DNA of 64,000 nucleotides from positions 117,535 to 181,534 of the forward strand of contig JAOAPV010000070.1 of NCBI GenBank assembly GCA_025463055.1, written 5' to 3'. Shown here piece after piece: positions 34,226 to 44,117 of the stretch. The notes under the pieces are model-generated. The model was given only the letters and a program-made list of their open reading frames with translations. It did no database searches and was not told the DNA's origin. This stretch comes from Candidatus Acidiferrum typicum. GTDB lineage: Bacteria; Acidobacteriota; Terriglobia; Acidiferrales; UBA7541. How positions within the stretch are numbered: position 1 is the first letter of the stretch; each line of letters starts with the position of its first letter. The translations under genes were made by a program, and so were the position numbers.

Positions 34226-36289
34226 ATGTATCGAGTGAATGAAAGGGTACTGCCGCGTTTAATTGTCCTTTCGGCCGTATTAGGACTGCTGCCGAGCATG
34301 GCTTCGGCCCAGTGGAAGGCTAAAGATTCAGAGTGGCCTACCTATGCAGCGGACTTAGCGGGGACGCGCTTCCGGCCGCTGGATCAGATCAATGCATCGA
34401 ACTTCAACGATTTAGAAATTGCCTGGCGAATCAAAACCGACAATTTTGGCAACCGGCCGGAATACAAGTTGGAAGGCACACCCTTGATGGTGAAAGGTGT
34501 GTTGTATGCAACCGCAGGGTCGCGCCGAGCAGCGATTGCCGTAGATGCGGTTACAGGCGAGCTGCTATGGATACACGGCGAGCATGAAGGCGCGCGAGGC
34601 GGTGCGGCTCCGCGCCAGCTTTCCGGCCGCGGGTTGGCGTATTGGTCGGATGGAACAGATGAGCGCATTTTGTACGTCACGCCCGGCTATCAGCTCATCT
34701 GCCTGGATGCGAAAACAGGTTTGCGTGTAGCGGCCTTTGGTAATAAAGGTGCCATTGATTTGAAGCGGGACGATGATCAGGAGATTTTGCCGGACCTGAC
34801 CACTGGCGAGATCGGGATTCAATCGGCGCCAGTCGTGGCAAAGAACACGATCATTATTGGCGCGGCGTTCCGCGAAGGCATGACTCCGAAAAGCATGAGC
34901 AACAACAAAGGTTATGTGCGCGGATTCGACGTGCGGACGGGCAAGCGATTGTGGATTTTCCACACCATTCCGAAAAAAGGCGAGTTTGGATACGACACCT
35001 GGCTGAACGGCTCAGCGGAGTACACGGGAAACAACGGCGTGTGGACGCAGGTGACCGTGGACGAAGAGCTGGGGCTCGTGTATTTGCCGGTAGAATCACC
35101 GACGAATGATTTTTATGGCGGTCACCGTCACGGGAACAATTTATTTGGCGAAACGCTCGTGTGCGTCGATCTGAAAACCGGTGCGCGGAAGTGGCACTAC
35201 CAGCTGGTGCATCACCCGTTGTGGGACATGGACATTTCTTCGGCGCCGATCCTGGCGGACATCACAGTAGATGGCAAACCCGTGAAAGCGGTGGCGCAGC
35301 CGAGCAAGCAAGGCTTTCTATACGTGCTTGATCGCGTGACGGGAAAACCGGTGTGGCCAATTGACGAAAAGCAAGTGGAAGTGGGAACGGTGCCGGAAGA
35401 ATGGTATTCGCCGACGCAGCCGATTCCATCAAAGCCTCCGGCTTACAGCCGCAACGGCGTCTTGGAAAGCGATCTGATTGATTTCACGTCGGACCTGCGC
35501 GAACGCGGTAAGGCCATCGCGTCCAAGTATCGTCTCGGACCGGTCTTCACGCCTCCTGCAGAAAGCAAAGTGGGGGGCCCGCTGGGGACGCTGACGGTTG
35601 GGACAGCATCGGGTGGCACCAATTGGCCAGGAGGGTCCTACGATCCGGAGACCCACACCGTTTACGCATTTGCGTGCAATGCGTGCGCAGAGCCGATCGG
35701 GCTGGTGCGCGCGCCGAAAACAGTGTCGGACATGAACTACATTGCCGGCACCGCGGGAGAAGAAGTGACGATTTTGCGAGGGCCTGGCGAAAACGCTGGT
35801 GCAGACTCGCCGATGCCGAAAAAAAGGTCAGCAGGCAGCGGCTATGTGGCGCTGAATGTGGACGGATTACCGCTGTTGAAGCCGCCGTATGGGACGATCA
35901 GCGCGATCAATCTCGACAAAGGCGAAATTGTGTGGCAGATCGCGCATGGCGAAACGCCAGATGTGGTGCGGAATCATCCGGCGCTAAAGGGTATGAATAT
36001 TCCGCGCACCGGGCAGGAAACGTACAACATCGGAACGCTGGTCACCAAAACGCTGGTGATTGCAGGCGATGGCCAGATTACTACCACCTCTGATCATCCG
36101 CGCGGCGCGATGCTGCGCGCATATGACAAAAAGACCGGCGAGGAAGTCGGCGCGGTGTACATGCCAGCTCCGCAGAGCGGTTCGCCGATGACATACATGG
36201 CCAACGGCAAGCAGTACATCGTGGTGGCGGTAAGCGGCGGAGCTTATTCAGGGGAGTACATTGCGTTCAGCCTGCCGGCAGCGGAGTAA
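34226..36289 (+). CDS. Periplasmic PQQ-dependent dehydrogenase
   Basis: 687 aa with a signal peptide (about 1-28, ending SMASA). An eight-bladed propeller of the quinoprotein glucose/alcohol dehydrogenase type: repeated blade motifs include AVDAVTGELLW, LDRVTGKPVW and INLDKGEIVW. HHPLWDMDISSAPI resembles the substrate-site segment of glucose dehydrogenases. The vicinal Cys pair of methanol dehydrogenase is absent, and no haem domain is fused. It should pass electrons to the cytochrome encoded 13 bp downstream. Aldose sugars or alcohols are possible substrates. Confidence 0.9.
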   Translation: MYRVNERVLPRLIVLSAVLGLLPSMASAQWKAKDSEWPTYAADLAGTRFRPLDQINASNFNDLEIAWRIKTDNFGNRPEYKLEGTPLMVKGVLYATAGSRRAAIAVDAVTGELLWIHGEHEGARGGAAPRQLSGRGLAYWSDGTDERILYVTPGYQLICLDAKTGLRVAAFGNKGAIDLKRDDDQEILPDLTTGEIGIQSAPVVAKNTIIIGAAFREGMTPKSMSNNKGYVRGFDVRTGKRLWIFHTIPKKGEFGYDTWLNGSAEYTGNNGVWTQVTVDEELGLVYLPVESPTNDFYGGHRHGNNLFGETLVCVDLKTGARKWHYQLVHHPLWDMDISSAPILADITVDGKPVKAVAQPSKQGFLYVLDRVTGKPVWPIDEKQVEVGTVPEEWYSPTQPIPSKPPAYSRNGVLESDLIDFTSDLRERGKAIASKYRLGPVFTPPAESKVGGPLGTLTVGTASGGTNWPGGSYDPETHTVYAFACNACAEPIGLVRAPKTVSDMNYIAGTAGEEVTILRGPGENAGADSPMPKKRSAGSGYVALNVDGLPLLKPPYGTISAINLDKGEIVWQIAHGETPDVVRNHPALKGMNIPRTGQETYNIGTLVTKTLVIAGDGQITTTSDHPRGAMLRAYDKKTGEEVGAVYMPAPQSGSPMTYMANGKQYIVVAVSGGAYSGEYIAFSLPAAE

Positions 36290-36302
36290 ACGCAAGGAAC
36301 GA

Positions 36303-36788
36303 ATGGACGCGAGCAAATTTCCCATTCTGTTTGTTGGACTGCTATTTCTGAGTGGCTTCGGTCCAGGCATTCATGCGAATGCCGAGAAGCGTGGTACGCA
36401 AGCGCAGGCCTCGCAACCATCAGAAACGCGATCCGTGTGGGACGGCGTATACACAGAAGAACAGGCGAAGCGCGGCGAGGAACTTTATCGCAAGGAATGC
36501 GCGTCGTGTCATGGAGACACGTTGGTAGGCGGCGGTGGCGCAGCGCCACTAACCGGCGGGACGTTTCTCTCAAATTGGAACGGACTGACGGTTGGAGATT
36601 TATTCGACCGCGTCCGCAAAACGATGCCGCAGGGCTCGCCGGGAAGACTCACCAAGCAGCAGGACGCCGATATCCTGGCGTACTTGTTGAGTTTCAACAA
36701 ATTTCCATCGGGGAAAGCGGAGCTGCAAAAGCAGGTGGAATTTCTGAAAGTGATTCGATTTGGAGCAACGAAGCCGGAACCGAAGTGA
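36303..36788 (+). CDS. Periplasmic monohaem cytochrome c
   Basis: 161 aa. A signal peptide (about 1-26) precedes one cytochrome c domain with C66-A-S-C69-H70. The probable distal Met lies in RKTMPQGSPG. Placed 13 bp after the PQQ dehydrogenase stop, it is the natural electron acceptor of that enzyme, as in other PQQ dehydrogenase operons. A downstream cupin gene follows at 29 bp. Confidence 0.9.
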   Translation: MDASKFPILFVGLLFLSGFGPGIHANAEKRGTQAQASQPSETRSVWDGVYTEEQAKRGEELYRKECASCHGDTLVGGGGAAPLTGGTFLSNWNGLTVGDLFDRVRKTMPQGSPGRLTKQQDADILAYLLSFNKFPSGKAELQKQVEFLKVIRFGATKPEPK

Positions 36789-36817
36789 GGCCAAACGTAG
36801 AGCTGTGAGGAGGCAAT

Positions 36818-37543
36818 ATGAAGAAGCTTGTTCCAGTGTTGGTGATCGGCGCGGCGCTTGCCGGATTCCTCGTGGGGCAAGCTGTGCGGCCGCGACCTGA
36901 AGGCGTGCTCAGCGGACATTTCAACGAGCTTTCGATGATGCCCAGCGCCGTCGCGCAGGACAAAGGCGAAACAATGCCCTTCGGCTACAACTCTCCTCAC
37001 GAACCGGCGCTGGCACCCGACGCGCCGCCCATTACCTACTGGAATATCGACGACATTCGGAAGGCGCACACGGAATTAGCCGACAAGGCGCAGAAAGCGC
37101 TGACACAGGCGGGCAGCGGAAGCTCCCAATCATTTGGCGGGGGGCCCGTGCACGTGCAAACGCGAAACTTCAGCGTCTTTATGTTGTACCGGGCGCACCG
37201 CGAGCAACCGGTTTTGAGCCTAACGAAAGTCAACAGCGTCTGGGATGATGCGGAGATGCACGCGGGAGCGTACGATTTTTATGTAATCACCGGCGGGACA
37301 GGCGAAATGATCGTCGGCGGAAAAATCGCGAACCGGCAGAATTTGCGGGACAAAGATGGAATTATCCCGGGGGAATACCGGGGGCAACCCATCGAAGGCG
37401 GGCAAACGTTCAAAGTGAAGGCCGGAGATTGGCTGCTGATTCCTCCAGACACGCCGCACCAGCCTAAGCCCGATTCGGGCGGATTCAGCTACATGATAAT
37501 GAAGCTAAATGTCGGCATTTATCCCTGGAACTTGGTTCGCTAA
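36818..37543 (+). CDS. Membrane-anchored or exported cupin-domain protein
   Basis: 241 aa. A hydrophobic N-terminus (MKKLVPVLVIGAALAGFLVG) acts as signal or anchor. The C-terminal half is a single cupin barrel: DAEMHAGAYDFYVITGGTGE is motif 1 and GDWLLIPPDTPHQP motif 2. Only one His of the usual His pair of motif 1 is kept, so the metal site may be incomplete. The ATG follows TGAGGAGGC. Last gene of the cluster; convergent with trpD, seven bases apart. Confidence 0.8.
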   Translation: MKKLVPVLVIGAALAGFLVGQAVRPRPEGVLSGHFNELSMMPSAVAQDKGETMPFGYNSPHEPALAPDAPPITYWNIDDIRKAHTELADKAQKALTQAGSGSSQSFGGGPVHVQTRNFSVFMLYRAHREQPVLSLTKVNSVWDDAEMHAGAYDFYVITGGTGEMIVGGKIANRQNLRDKDGIIPGEYRGQPIEGGQTFKVKAGDWLLIPPDTPHQPKPDSGGFSYMIMKLNVGIYPWNLVR

Positions 37544-37550
37544 CGAACCC

Positions 37551-38591
37551 CTAGCCAAGCCCGTTCGTAAATTTCCTCAGCTGAAAGAGTTTGCCGCGAG
37601 CGGCTCCAGACGAAAGCATTCTTCCTGCCAAGTCGGCGCCCACCGGGAAACTTTCCGCCGCGCCCGCCGCCACTAGTGCCGTTGCGGCGTTGATCACCAC
37701 GATATCGCGGCGCGGTCCCAATTCACCGGAAAAGATGCTTTCCAGGATGGCTGCATTCTCCGCCGGCGAGCCTCCTCGGATCGCATCTGCCGATGCGCTT
37801 TGCACACCAAAATCTTCAGGTGACACTGTGTAGCGCCTGATATCCCCTCCGCGAACTTCGGCTACCATCGTTTCGCCGGCCAAAGAAATTTCGTCCAGCC
37901 CGCCAGCGCCGTGAACGACAAATGCGCGACTGACGCCCAGCTCCGCGAGTGTTGCGGCAACAAGATCGATTACCTCGGCCGAAAAAACTCCGAGCACCTG
38001 CGCTTGCGCTCCGGCCGGATTCGTAAGCGGCCCCAGTAGATTGAAAACGGTCCGCGCCACAATTTGTTTGCGTGCAGGCATCGCGTGGCGCGTAGCGGCA
38101 TGAGCCGCCGGAGCGAAAAGAAAGCCGATGCCCACCTCGCGAATCGCCTTTCCCACCTGCGCAAAGGGCACGTCAATCCGCACGCCTAGCGCTTCCAATA
38201 CGTCGGCCGACCCGCTTCTCGAACTGACCGCGCGGTTGCCATGCTTCGCAACCCGCGCGCCAGCAGCCGCCGCCACAATTGCTGCAGCCGTCGAAATATT
38301 GAATGACCCGAAGCCGTCACCGCCGGTCCCGCAGGTGTCGACAAGGCACTCTGGGCACGCCTCGCCATCCTCAAAGATACGCGCCGCGTGACGCCGCATG
38401 ACCGTTGCAAAGCCCGCCAGTTCCGCCACCAGAATTGGCCTCAGATTCAGCGCAAGTAAAAAGCGTGCGATCTCTGCTGTTTCCATACGTCCGCACAGCA
38501 ATTCCTCCATCAAGGCTTCCGCTTCCGTGCGCGAAAGAAGCCGGCCCGCTTCCAGTTGCCCGATCAACGATATTGTCGTGCTTGCGGCCAT
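37551..38591 (-). CDS. trpD: Anthranilate phosphoribosyltransferase
   Basis: 346 aa. Adds phosphoribose to anthranilate in tryptophan synthesis. The PRPP motif DTCGTGGDGFGSFNIST (about residues 85-101) and KHGNRAVSSRSGSADVLEALG are diagnostic. VFNLLGPLTNPA follows. It is a standalone TrpD, not fused to TrpG, and no other trp gene is in the window. The start at 38591 gives MAASTT; longer frames upstream are antisense to sucC and were discarded. Confidence 0.95.
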   Translation of the reverse strand: MAASTTISLIGQLEAGRLLSRTEAEALMEELLCGRMETAEIARFLLALNLRPILVAELAGFATVMRRHAARIFEDGEACPECLVDTCGTGGDGFGSFNISTAAAIVAAAAGARVAKHGNRAVSSRSGSADVLEALGVRIDVPFAQVGKAIREVGIGFLFAPAAHAATRHAMPARKQIVARTVFNLLGPLTNPAGAQAQVLGVFSAEVIDLVAATLAELGVSRAFVVHGAGGLDEISLAGETMVAEVRGGDIRRYTVSPEDFGVQSASADAIRGGSPAENAAILESIFSGELGPRRDIVVINAATALVAAGAAESFPVGADLAGRMLSSGAARGKLFQLRKFTNGLG

Positions 38592-38678
38592 TTTCAGGCG
38601 TCCTTGCTCCTCTTGCGCCTTTCCGAGTAAACTTCTTTGTTTTGCGGATGCACAAATTCTAGCACTGATGGAAGCTCG

Positions 38679-39848
38679 ATGAAGATTCACGAGTACCAGG
38701 CCAAAGCGATTCTCGCGCGCTACGGCGTCACCACGCCGCGCGGAGAGGTCGCTTACACGAAGGAAGAAGCTCGCGAGGCCGCCCAGCGTCTGAAGTCCAA
38801 TGTGGTCGTCGTCAAGGCGCAGATTCATGCTGGCGGGCGCGGCAAAGGCGGAGGCGTAAAGTTGGCGCGCTCCGGAGATGAAGCCGAAGATATTGCCGGC
38901 CACATCCTGGGCATGACGCTGGTCACTCCGCAAACCGGACCCGCAGGCCGCATCGTCAAGCGCGTGCTCATCGAAGAGGGGCTGGATATCAAGCGCGAGC
39001 TTTATCTCGGCTTGCTCGTTGACCGTGCCAGCGGACTCCCCGTGTTCATGGCCAGCGCCGCCGGTGGCATGGAAATCGAAGAAGTCGCAAAGGAAAATCC
39101 CGAAGCCATCCTGCGCGAACCCATCCAACCAGTAGTGGGCCTTCAGCCCTACCAAGCCCGCAAAATCGCCTTCGGTCTTGGATTGCCGGGTGAAGTCGCC
39201 ACGCACGCCACGCCGTTCTTCCAGGCTTTGTATCGCGCCTTTATTGATACGGACGCCTCGCTGCTCGAGATCAATCCGTGCGTGCTTACCGGCGACGGCA
39301 AACTTGTTGCACTAGACGCCAAGATGACGTTCGACGATAACGCTCTCTTTCGCCATCCCAGCCTTCGCGAATTGCGCGACATTGACGAAGAGGATCCACT
39401 CGAAGTGGAAGCCTCCAAGTACGGCCTCAACTACATCAAGCTCGATGGCAGTGTAGCCTGTATGGTTAATGGCGCCGGTCTCGCGATGGCCACCATGGAC
39501 ATCATCAAATACGCTGGCGGCTCGCCTGCAAATTTCCTGGATGTCGGCGGTGGCGCTTCCTCGGAGCAAGTCAAGAACGCCTTCCGAATACTAATGAGCG
39601 ATCCAAGTGTTCGCGCGGTGTTCATCAACATTTTTGGCGGCATCCTGCGATGCGATGTGCTCGCCACCGGCGTGGTCGCGGCGGCGAAGGATTTGCAACT
39701 CAAGGTTCCCGTCGTCGTTCGAATGGAAGGCACCAATGTTGAGCTAGGCCAGAAAATCCTGCGTGAATCCGGACTGAATTTTACGATCGCAAACGGTATG
39801 AAAGACGGAGCGCAAAAAGTAGTCGCTCTCGCGGGAGGCGCGCGATGA
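38679..39848 (+). CDS. sucC: Succinate-CoA ligase, beta subunit
   Basis: 389 aa. Forms the ATP-grasp half of the TCA cycle enzyme; gives ATP or GTP from succinyl-CoA. The N-terminus [17 protein letters not shown] and the nucleotide-binding [19 protein letters not shown] are typical, as is [13 protein letters not shown] in the CoA-ligase domain. Overlaps sucD by four bases (ATGA), so both subunits are coupled. Confidence 0.96.
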   Translation: MKIHEYQAKAILARYGVTTPRGEVAYTKEEAREAAQRLKSNVVVVKAQIHAGGRGKGGGVKLARSGDEAEDIAGHILGMTLVTPQTGPAGRIVKRVLIEEGLDIKRELYLGLLVDRASGLPVFMASAAGGMEIEEVAKENPEAILREPIQPVVGLQPYQARKIAFGLGLPGEVATHATPFFQALYRAFIDTDASLLEINPCVLTGDGKLVALDAKMTFDDNALFRHPSLRELRDIDEEDPLEVEASKYGLNYIKLDGSVACMVNGAGLAMATMDIIKYAGGSPANFLDVGGGASSEQVKNAFRILMSDPSVRAVFINIFGGILRCDVLATGVVAAAKDLQLKVPVVVRMEGTNVELGQKILRESGLNFTIANGMKDGAQKVVALAGGAR

Positions 39849-40714
39849 GCGTTCTGGTCGACGAAAAAACAAAAGTGATCGTGCAAGGTTTCACCGGTCG
39901 CGAAGGAACCTTTCACGCGCAACAAATGATTGAGTACGGAACGAACGTGGTTGGCGGCGTAACGCCGGGCAAAGGCAACACGAAACATCTGGAGCGCTCG
40001 GTTTTCAATACCGTGTCTGACGCGGTGAAAGATACCGGCGCAAACGCGTCTGTCATTTTCGTTCCGCCGCCATTTGCGGCAGACGCCATTCTCGAAGCCG
40101 CCGAAGCCGAAATTCCGCTCGTCATTTGCATTACCGAAGGAATTCCAGTTCTCGACATGATTCGCGTTTCACTGGCGGTCGACCGCCAGAAAACGCGTCT
40201 CATCGGCCCCAACTGCCCCGGCGTCATCTCGCCTGGCAAATGCAAGATCGGCATCATGCCGGGGCGTATACACAAGCAGGGCAACGTAGGCGTGGTCAGC
40301 CGCAGCGGCACGCTCACTTACGAAGCCGTCGACCAGCTCACCCGGCTCGGCGTCGGTCAGTCCACCTGCATTGGTATCGGTGGCGACCCCATCATCGGCA
40401 CTTCCTTCCTCGACGCCATAAAAATGTTCAACGATGATCCCGAAACGCACGCGATCATCTTGATCGGCGAAATCGGTGGCAATGCTGAGGAGCGCGCCGC
40501 CGAATTCATCAAATCCAATGTGAAAAAGCCTGTGGTCGGCTTCATCGCCGGGCAAACCGCGCCCCCCGGCCGCCGCATGGGCCATGCCGGCGCGATCATT
40601 AGCGGCGGGCAGGGTACCGCCAAAGACAAATACGCTGCCATGAGCGCCGCCGGAATTCACTGTGTAGAAACTCCCGCGGACCTCGGCTCCACCGTAGCAG
40701 CAGCGTTAAAGTAA
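39845..40714 (+). CDS. sucD: Succinate-CoA ligase, alpha subunit
   Basis: 289 aa. Carries the CoA-binding Rossmann domain ([20 protein letters not shown]) and the active-site His in [14 protein letters not shown] that is phosphorylated in catalysis. [20 protein letters not shown] is the conserved central segment. Follows sucC with a four-base overlap; ndk begins 44 bp downstream on the same strand. Confidence 0.96.
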   Translation: MSVLVDEKTKVIVQGFTGREGTFHAQQMIEYGTNVVGGVTPGKGNTKHLERSVFNTVSDAVKDTGANASVIFVPPPFAADAILEAAEAEIPLVICITEGIPVLDMIRVSLAVDRQKTRLIGPNCPGVISPGKCKIGIMPGRIHKQGNVGVVSRSGTLTYEAVDQLTRLGVGQSTCIGIGGDPIIGTSFLDAIKMFNDDPETHAIILIGEIGGNAEERAAEFIKSNVKKPVVGFIAGQTAPPGRRMGHAGAIISGGQGTAKDKYAAMSAAGIHCVETPADLGSTVAAALK

Positions 40715-40758
40715 CGCAGGCATTTGCCGGCGACTCTCTCTCTTTCGGAGGAATTAAT

Positions 40759-41178
40759 TTGGCTCTCGAGCGTACTTTTGCAATCATCAAACCCGATGCG
40801 GTTGGCCGTGGTCTACAAGGTGAAATTCTTTCGCGCATTCATAAAGCAGGTTTCCGCATCGTCGCGATTCGTTCCATGCGTTTGACTAAAGACGAAGCCG
40901 GCGGATTTTACGCGGTCCACAAAGAGCGGCCATTTTTTGGCGAGCTGACGGATTTTATGAGCTCCGGCAAGATCATCGCGATGGTTTTGGAAGCCGAAAA
41001 CGCCATCGCCAAATGGCGCGACACTATGGGCGCCACGGATCCGAAGAAAGCCGCACCCGGCACGATTCGCCACGACCTCGGCACAAGCATCGGCAACAAC
41101 GTCACACACGGTTCCGATGCACCGGATACCGCCGCGTTTGAGATCAGCTACTTCTTCGCCGGCCACGAACTGATTTGA
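40759..41178 (+). CDS. ndk: Nucleoside diphosphate kinase
   Basis: 139 aa. Moves the gamma phosphate between nucleotides through a phosphohistidine. The catalytic His is in [13 protein letters not shown], and the N-terminus [20 protein letters not shown] fits the family. It starts with TTG after CGGAGGAATTAA. Being next to sucCD is sensible since the ligase can form GTP or ATP. Confidence 0.95.
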   Translation: MALERTFAIIKPDAVGRGLQGEILSRIHKAGFRIVAIRSMRLTKDEAGGFYAVHKERPFFGELTDFMSSGKIIAMVLEAENAIAKWRDTMGATDPKKAAPGTIRHDLGTSIGNNVTHGSDAPDTAAFEISYFFAGHELI

Positions 41179-41279
41179 GTCACCTTCGCTCGCCGACGAG
41201 CTGACTAAGTCTTATTCGCTCGCTTTGAGTTCCTTCGCAGCGCTTTGACTTCAAAACTCAGAAGTTTCAGACTGGCCTT

Positions 41280-41513
41280 ATGGACCCACTCCGCGAACTC
41301 GGGAGGGCCCTTCTGATTCTGGGCGCCGTGAGCGCTCTCGTTGGAGCCTTGCTCTATTTCGGTGCGCGCCTTCCATTCCGCCTTGGTCGCTTGCCGGGCG
41401 ATATTATTCATCGCGGTGAGCACACTACGTTCTACTTTCCTATTGTCACGTGTCTGGTGATCAGCGTCGTGCTGTCGGTTCTCTTCTGGTTCTTTTCTAA
41501 TTTTCGACGCTGA
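41280..41513 (+). CDS. DUF2905 family small membrane protein
   Basis: 77 aa with two hydrophobic helices, RALLILGAVSALVGALLYF and FPIVTCLVISVVLSVLFWFF, joined by the conserved loop RLPFRLGRLPGDI. That loop is characteristic of DUF2905. Unknown function, inner membrane. Convergent with iscX, 27 bp apart. Confidence 0.85.
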   Translation: MDPLRELGRALLILGAVSALVGALLYFGARLPFRLGRLPGDIIHRGEHTTFYFPIVTCLVISVVLSVLFWFFSNFRR

Positions 41514-41540
41514 AACTGGTGTAGCTTCGGGCAGAGTGGA

Positions 41541-41759
41541 CTAGTTTTGGCGGTCCTGGAATTCTTCATGCCACGCCATTTGAATGGCTTCGAGCTTGCC
41601 CTCGTTGGAGGTTTTCGGGTCGCCGGAGAAACCGGGTAGCTCGGTGATCCATTTGTGCATGTCCGTGAAGCGGACGGTGAGCGGATCCGTATCCGGATAT
41701 TTGTCGGTTAGTGCGATAGCAATGTCTTGGGTGTTATCCCAGTCGAAGGTTGCGGGCAT
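41541..41759 (-). CDS. iscX: Iron-sulfur assembly protein IscX
   Basis: 72 aa, acidic, with the family pattern FDWDNTQDIAIALTDKYPDTDP and WITELPGFSGDP. IscX binds iron and IscS and adjusts cluster assembly. Last gene of the isc operon, 77 bp after fdx, as in E. coli. Confidence 0.93.
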   Translation of the reverse strand: MPATFDWDNTQDIAIALTDKYPDTDPLTVRFTDMHKWITELPGFSGDPKTSNEGKLEAIQMAWHEEFQDRQN

Positions 41760-41804
41760 ACTGCTCCTCGGAAAATGCCTTCAAATCCATTTCAAATCTT
41801 ATTG

Positions 41805-41848
41805 CAAATTAATGATGAGCCAAACCTAATTTCAAATTAGTGATCAGC
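41805..41848. repeat. Duplicated fdx 3' end with small palindrome
   Basis: CAAATTAATGATGAGC (41805-41820) and CAAATTAGTGATCAGC (41833-41848) differ at two of 16 positions. The second copy is the end of the fdx gene. CTAATTT-C-AAATTAG (41826-41840) is a perfect palindrome that covers the stop codon. Confidence 0.5.
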
Positions 41849-42247
41849 TTCCTTGGCGTAATTCTTGTTCCATTCGGGGATCTCTACCACGATGTCCGTC
41901 GTTCCATCGGGAATCGTCTGGCAGCCCAAGCGCGATTTCGGAGTTATGCCCGGCGCTTCGTCTAGTTCATCGAGCTCCGCATCGGTCGCTTCGTTGCAGG
42001 ACTCGAGCCCTTCCTTCACGATCACATGACAGGTGGAGCAGGCGCAGACGCCGCCGCACGCGTGGTCCAGCCCAGCCTTAATGCCTTCGGAAATATCAAG
42101 AATGCTGCCCGGTATGCCGTTGTGGCCGTACGGAACTTTTTCCGGGTCGACCTCGATCGTTTTTCCACTGGGAAGAAACGTGACTTTGTATTTCTTCGTG
42201 GCCGGCGTGTATTTGACCTCGTCTATATAGGGGTTGCTGCCGCCCAT
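41837..42247 (-). CDS. fdx: ISC-type [2Fe-2S] ferredoxin
   Basis: 136 aa. Electron donor for cluster assembly on IscU. The adrenodoxin-type ligands are Cys64, Cys70, Cys73 (C-x5-C-x2-C in HACGGVCACSTCHV) and Cys109 in RLGCQT. An N-terminal extension of about 15 residues (GGSNPYIDEVKYTPATK) is longer than in E. coli Fdx. Sits 28 bp after hscA. Confidence 0.95.
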   Translation of the reverse strand: MGGSNPYIDEVKYTPATKKYKVTFLPSGKTIEVDPEKVPYGHNGIPGSILDISEGIKAGLDHACGGVCACSTCHVIVKEGLESCNEATDAELDELDEAPGITPKSRLGCQTIPDGTTDIVVEIPEWNKNYAKEADH

Positions 42248-42275
42248 TTTCTCTCTCCTTACAACAACTCAATTC

Positions 42276-44117
42276 CTAGACTTCTGCCAACTTGCGTCCC
42301 TGCAATGCGGTCGAAACTGCGCTGTTCATAACCAACTCCGCCAGGTGCATCGTAGCGTTGTTGAGTTCGTCGATGCGCTTGCGCATCAGTTTGTAATCGC
42401 TGCCGGTCACAGATTCTTTCAGCGCTGCCACGGCCGCGTCAATGGTCTCGCGTTCTTCACGAGACAAGTCCGCAGCCTGCGGAGTGCCCAGCGCCTTTTG
42501 CGTCGCGGTCAGGATAGTCTCGGCCTCGGTTCTTGCTTCGATCGCTTGGCGTTCCGCAAAGTCCTGCTCGGCGTACTCGATGGACTCCTCGAGCATGCGC
42601 TCGATTTCCGTATCGCTGATGCCGTAGCTCGGCTGCACTTCGATAGTGCGCTGCTCGCCAGTTCGCGTGTCCTTCGCACCAACCTGCAGGATGCCATTGG
42701 CGTCGATCAGGAATCTCACTTCAATGCGTGGGAGGCCGGCGGGAGCGGGCGGCACTTTCAGATTGAAACGGGCCAGCGAGCGGCAGTCTTTGGCGAGTTC
42801 GCGCTCGCCCTGTAAAACATGGATATCGATGCCCGTCTGGTTGTCCACGCCAGTGGTGTACAGCTCCTGCGCGCTTGCGGGAATCGTCGAGTTGCGCGGG
42901 ATTACTTTGGCGACAGTGCCGCCATAGGTCTCGATGCCGAGCGAGAGCGGCGTCACATCCAGAAGAAGCATGTTGCTCACGCCCCGCTCCAAAATATTGG
43001 CCTGTACCGCAGCTCCGAGCGCCACCACCTCATCCGGATTCAGCTCCGTATGCGGCTTGCGGCCGAAGTATTCCTGCACCGTGCGGCGAATCAGCGGCGT
43101 GCGTGTGGCCCCGCCCACCAGAACGACTTCCTCAATTTCGCCAGGCTTCAATTTCGCATCGGCGAGTGCCTGGCGGACCGGGCCCATGGTGCGGTCAACG
43201 ATCGGCCGAATCAGCGCCTCAAACGCAGGCCGCTCGAATTCCTGCACGAACACCGCGCCGTTTGGTAGCGGAAAGCGTAGCGTTGCGGATTCCTTCTCGG
43301 AGATCTGATGCTTGATACTGATGATCTCTTTGCGCAGCTCTTGCGCGAGCTCGGACAGCGGCGAAATGTCAATGCTATGCTGCTGCAAGATTCTCTGGTG
43401 CACAAAGGCCAGCAGGAGATTATCGATGTCGTCGCCACCGAGATGCGTGTCGCCATTTGTGGAGAGCACCTGGTAGATGTCACCTTCGGCCGTAGATATG
43501 AGCTTTAGAACGGAAATATCGAACGTGCCGCCGCCGAGATCGTAAACCGCGACGTGGCCGCGCTGCTTTTCATGCAAGCCATACGCGAGCGCCGCGGCAG
43601 TCGGCTCATTCACCAGGCGCAGAACTTCAAGACCGGCGAGTTTACCCGCATCTTTGGTCGCTTGGCGCTGCGCATCATTGAAATAGGCCGGCACGGTAAT
43701 GACCGCGCGGTCGACGCTTTCGCCAAAATGGGCTTCCGCCCAGTTTTTCAGTTCACGTAGGATGAAGGAGGAAATTTCCGGCGCTGTGAAAAACTTGTCG
43801 CCGAGGCGTACGCGAATTACGTTCTTGCTGGTGGGATCAATGCGGAATGGAAATAGTTTTAGTTCGTCTTGGATATCCGCGACGCCGCGACCCATCAGCC
43901 GCTTTACGGAGTACACAGTGCGCTCGGGCTGCGTTAGTAGGCGCCGGCGCGCAGGCTCTCCCACCACGATGCTGCCGTCCGGATCTAGGCTGACCACAGA
44001 TGGACATAAGCTTGAGCCGTTTGGCCCCGAAATACACTTCGGCTCACCAGTCTGCGGGTCAACGTATGCAACCAGACTGTTCGTTGTGCCTAAGTCAATT
44101 CCAACGGTGCGTGCCAT
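42276..44117 (-). CDS. hscA: Iron-sulfur assembly chaperone HscA
   Basis: 613 aa, an Hsp70 specialised for IscU. The ATPase domain shows GIDLGTTNSLVAYVD, ITVPAYFNDAQRQATKDAG, and YDLGGGTFDISVL; the substrate domain starts near LLLDVTPLSLGIETYGG. It is shorter at the C-terminus than DnaK, without the long Gly/Gln tail. Its position between hscB and fdx supports the HscA assignment over DnaK. Confidence 0.94.
   Translation of the reverse strand: MARTVGIDLGTTNSLVAYVDPQTGEPKCISGPNGSSLCPSVVSLDPDGSIVVGEPARRRLLTQPERTVYSVKRLMGRGVADIQDELKLFPFRIDPTSKNVIRVRLGDKFFTAPEISSFILRELKNWAEAHFGESVDRAVITVPAYFNDAQRQATKDAGKLAGLEVLRLVNEPTAAALAYGLHEKQRGHVAVYDLGGGTFDISVLKLISTAEGDIYQVLSTNGDTHLGGDDIDNLLLAFVHQRILQQHSIDISPLSELAQELRKEIISIKHQISEKESATLRFPLPNGAVFVQEFERPAFEALIRPIVDRTMGPVRQALADAKLKPGEIEEVVLVGGATRTPLIRRTVQEYFGRKPHTELNPDEVVALGAAVQANILERGVSNMLLLDVTPLSLGIETYGGTVAKVIPRNSTIPASAQELYTTGVDNQTGIDIHVLQGERELAKDCRSLARFNLKVPPAPAGLPRIEVRFLIDANGILQVGAKDTRTGEQRTIEVQPSYGISDTEIERMLEESIEYAEQDFAERQAIEARTEAETILTATQKALGTPQAADLSREERETIDAAVAALKESVTGSDYKLMRKRIDELNNATMHLAELVMNSAVSTALQGRKLAEV

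Noticed and set aside
37551..39206. Longer TrpD of 551 aa
   Set aside because: Residues before the family N-terminus are antisense to sucC and show no similarity to a fused TrpG domain.
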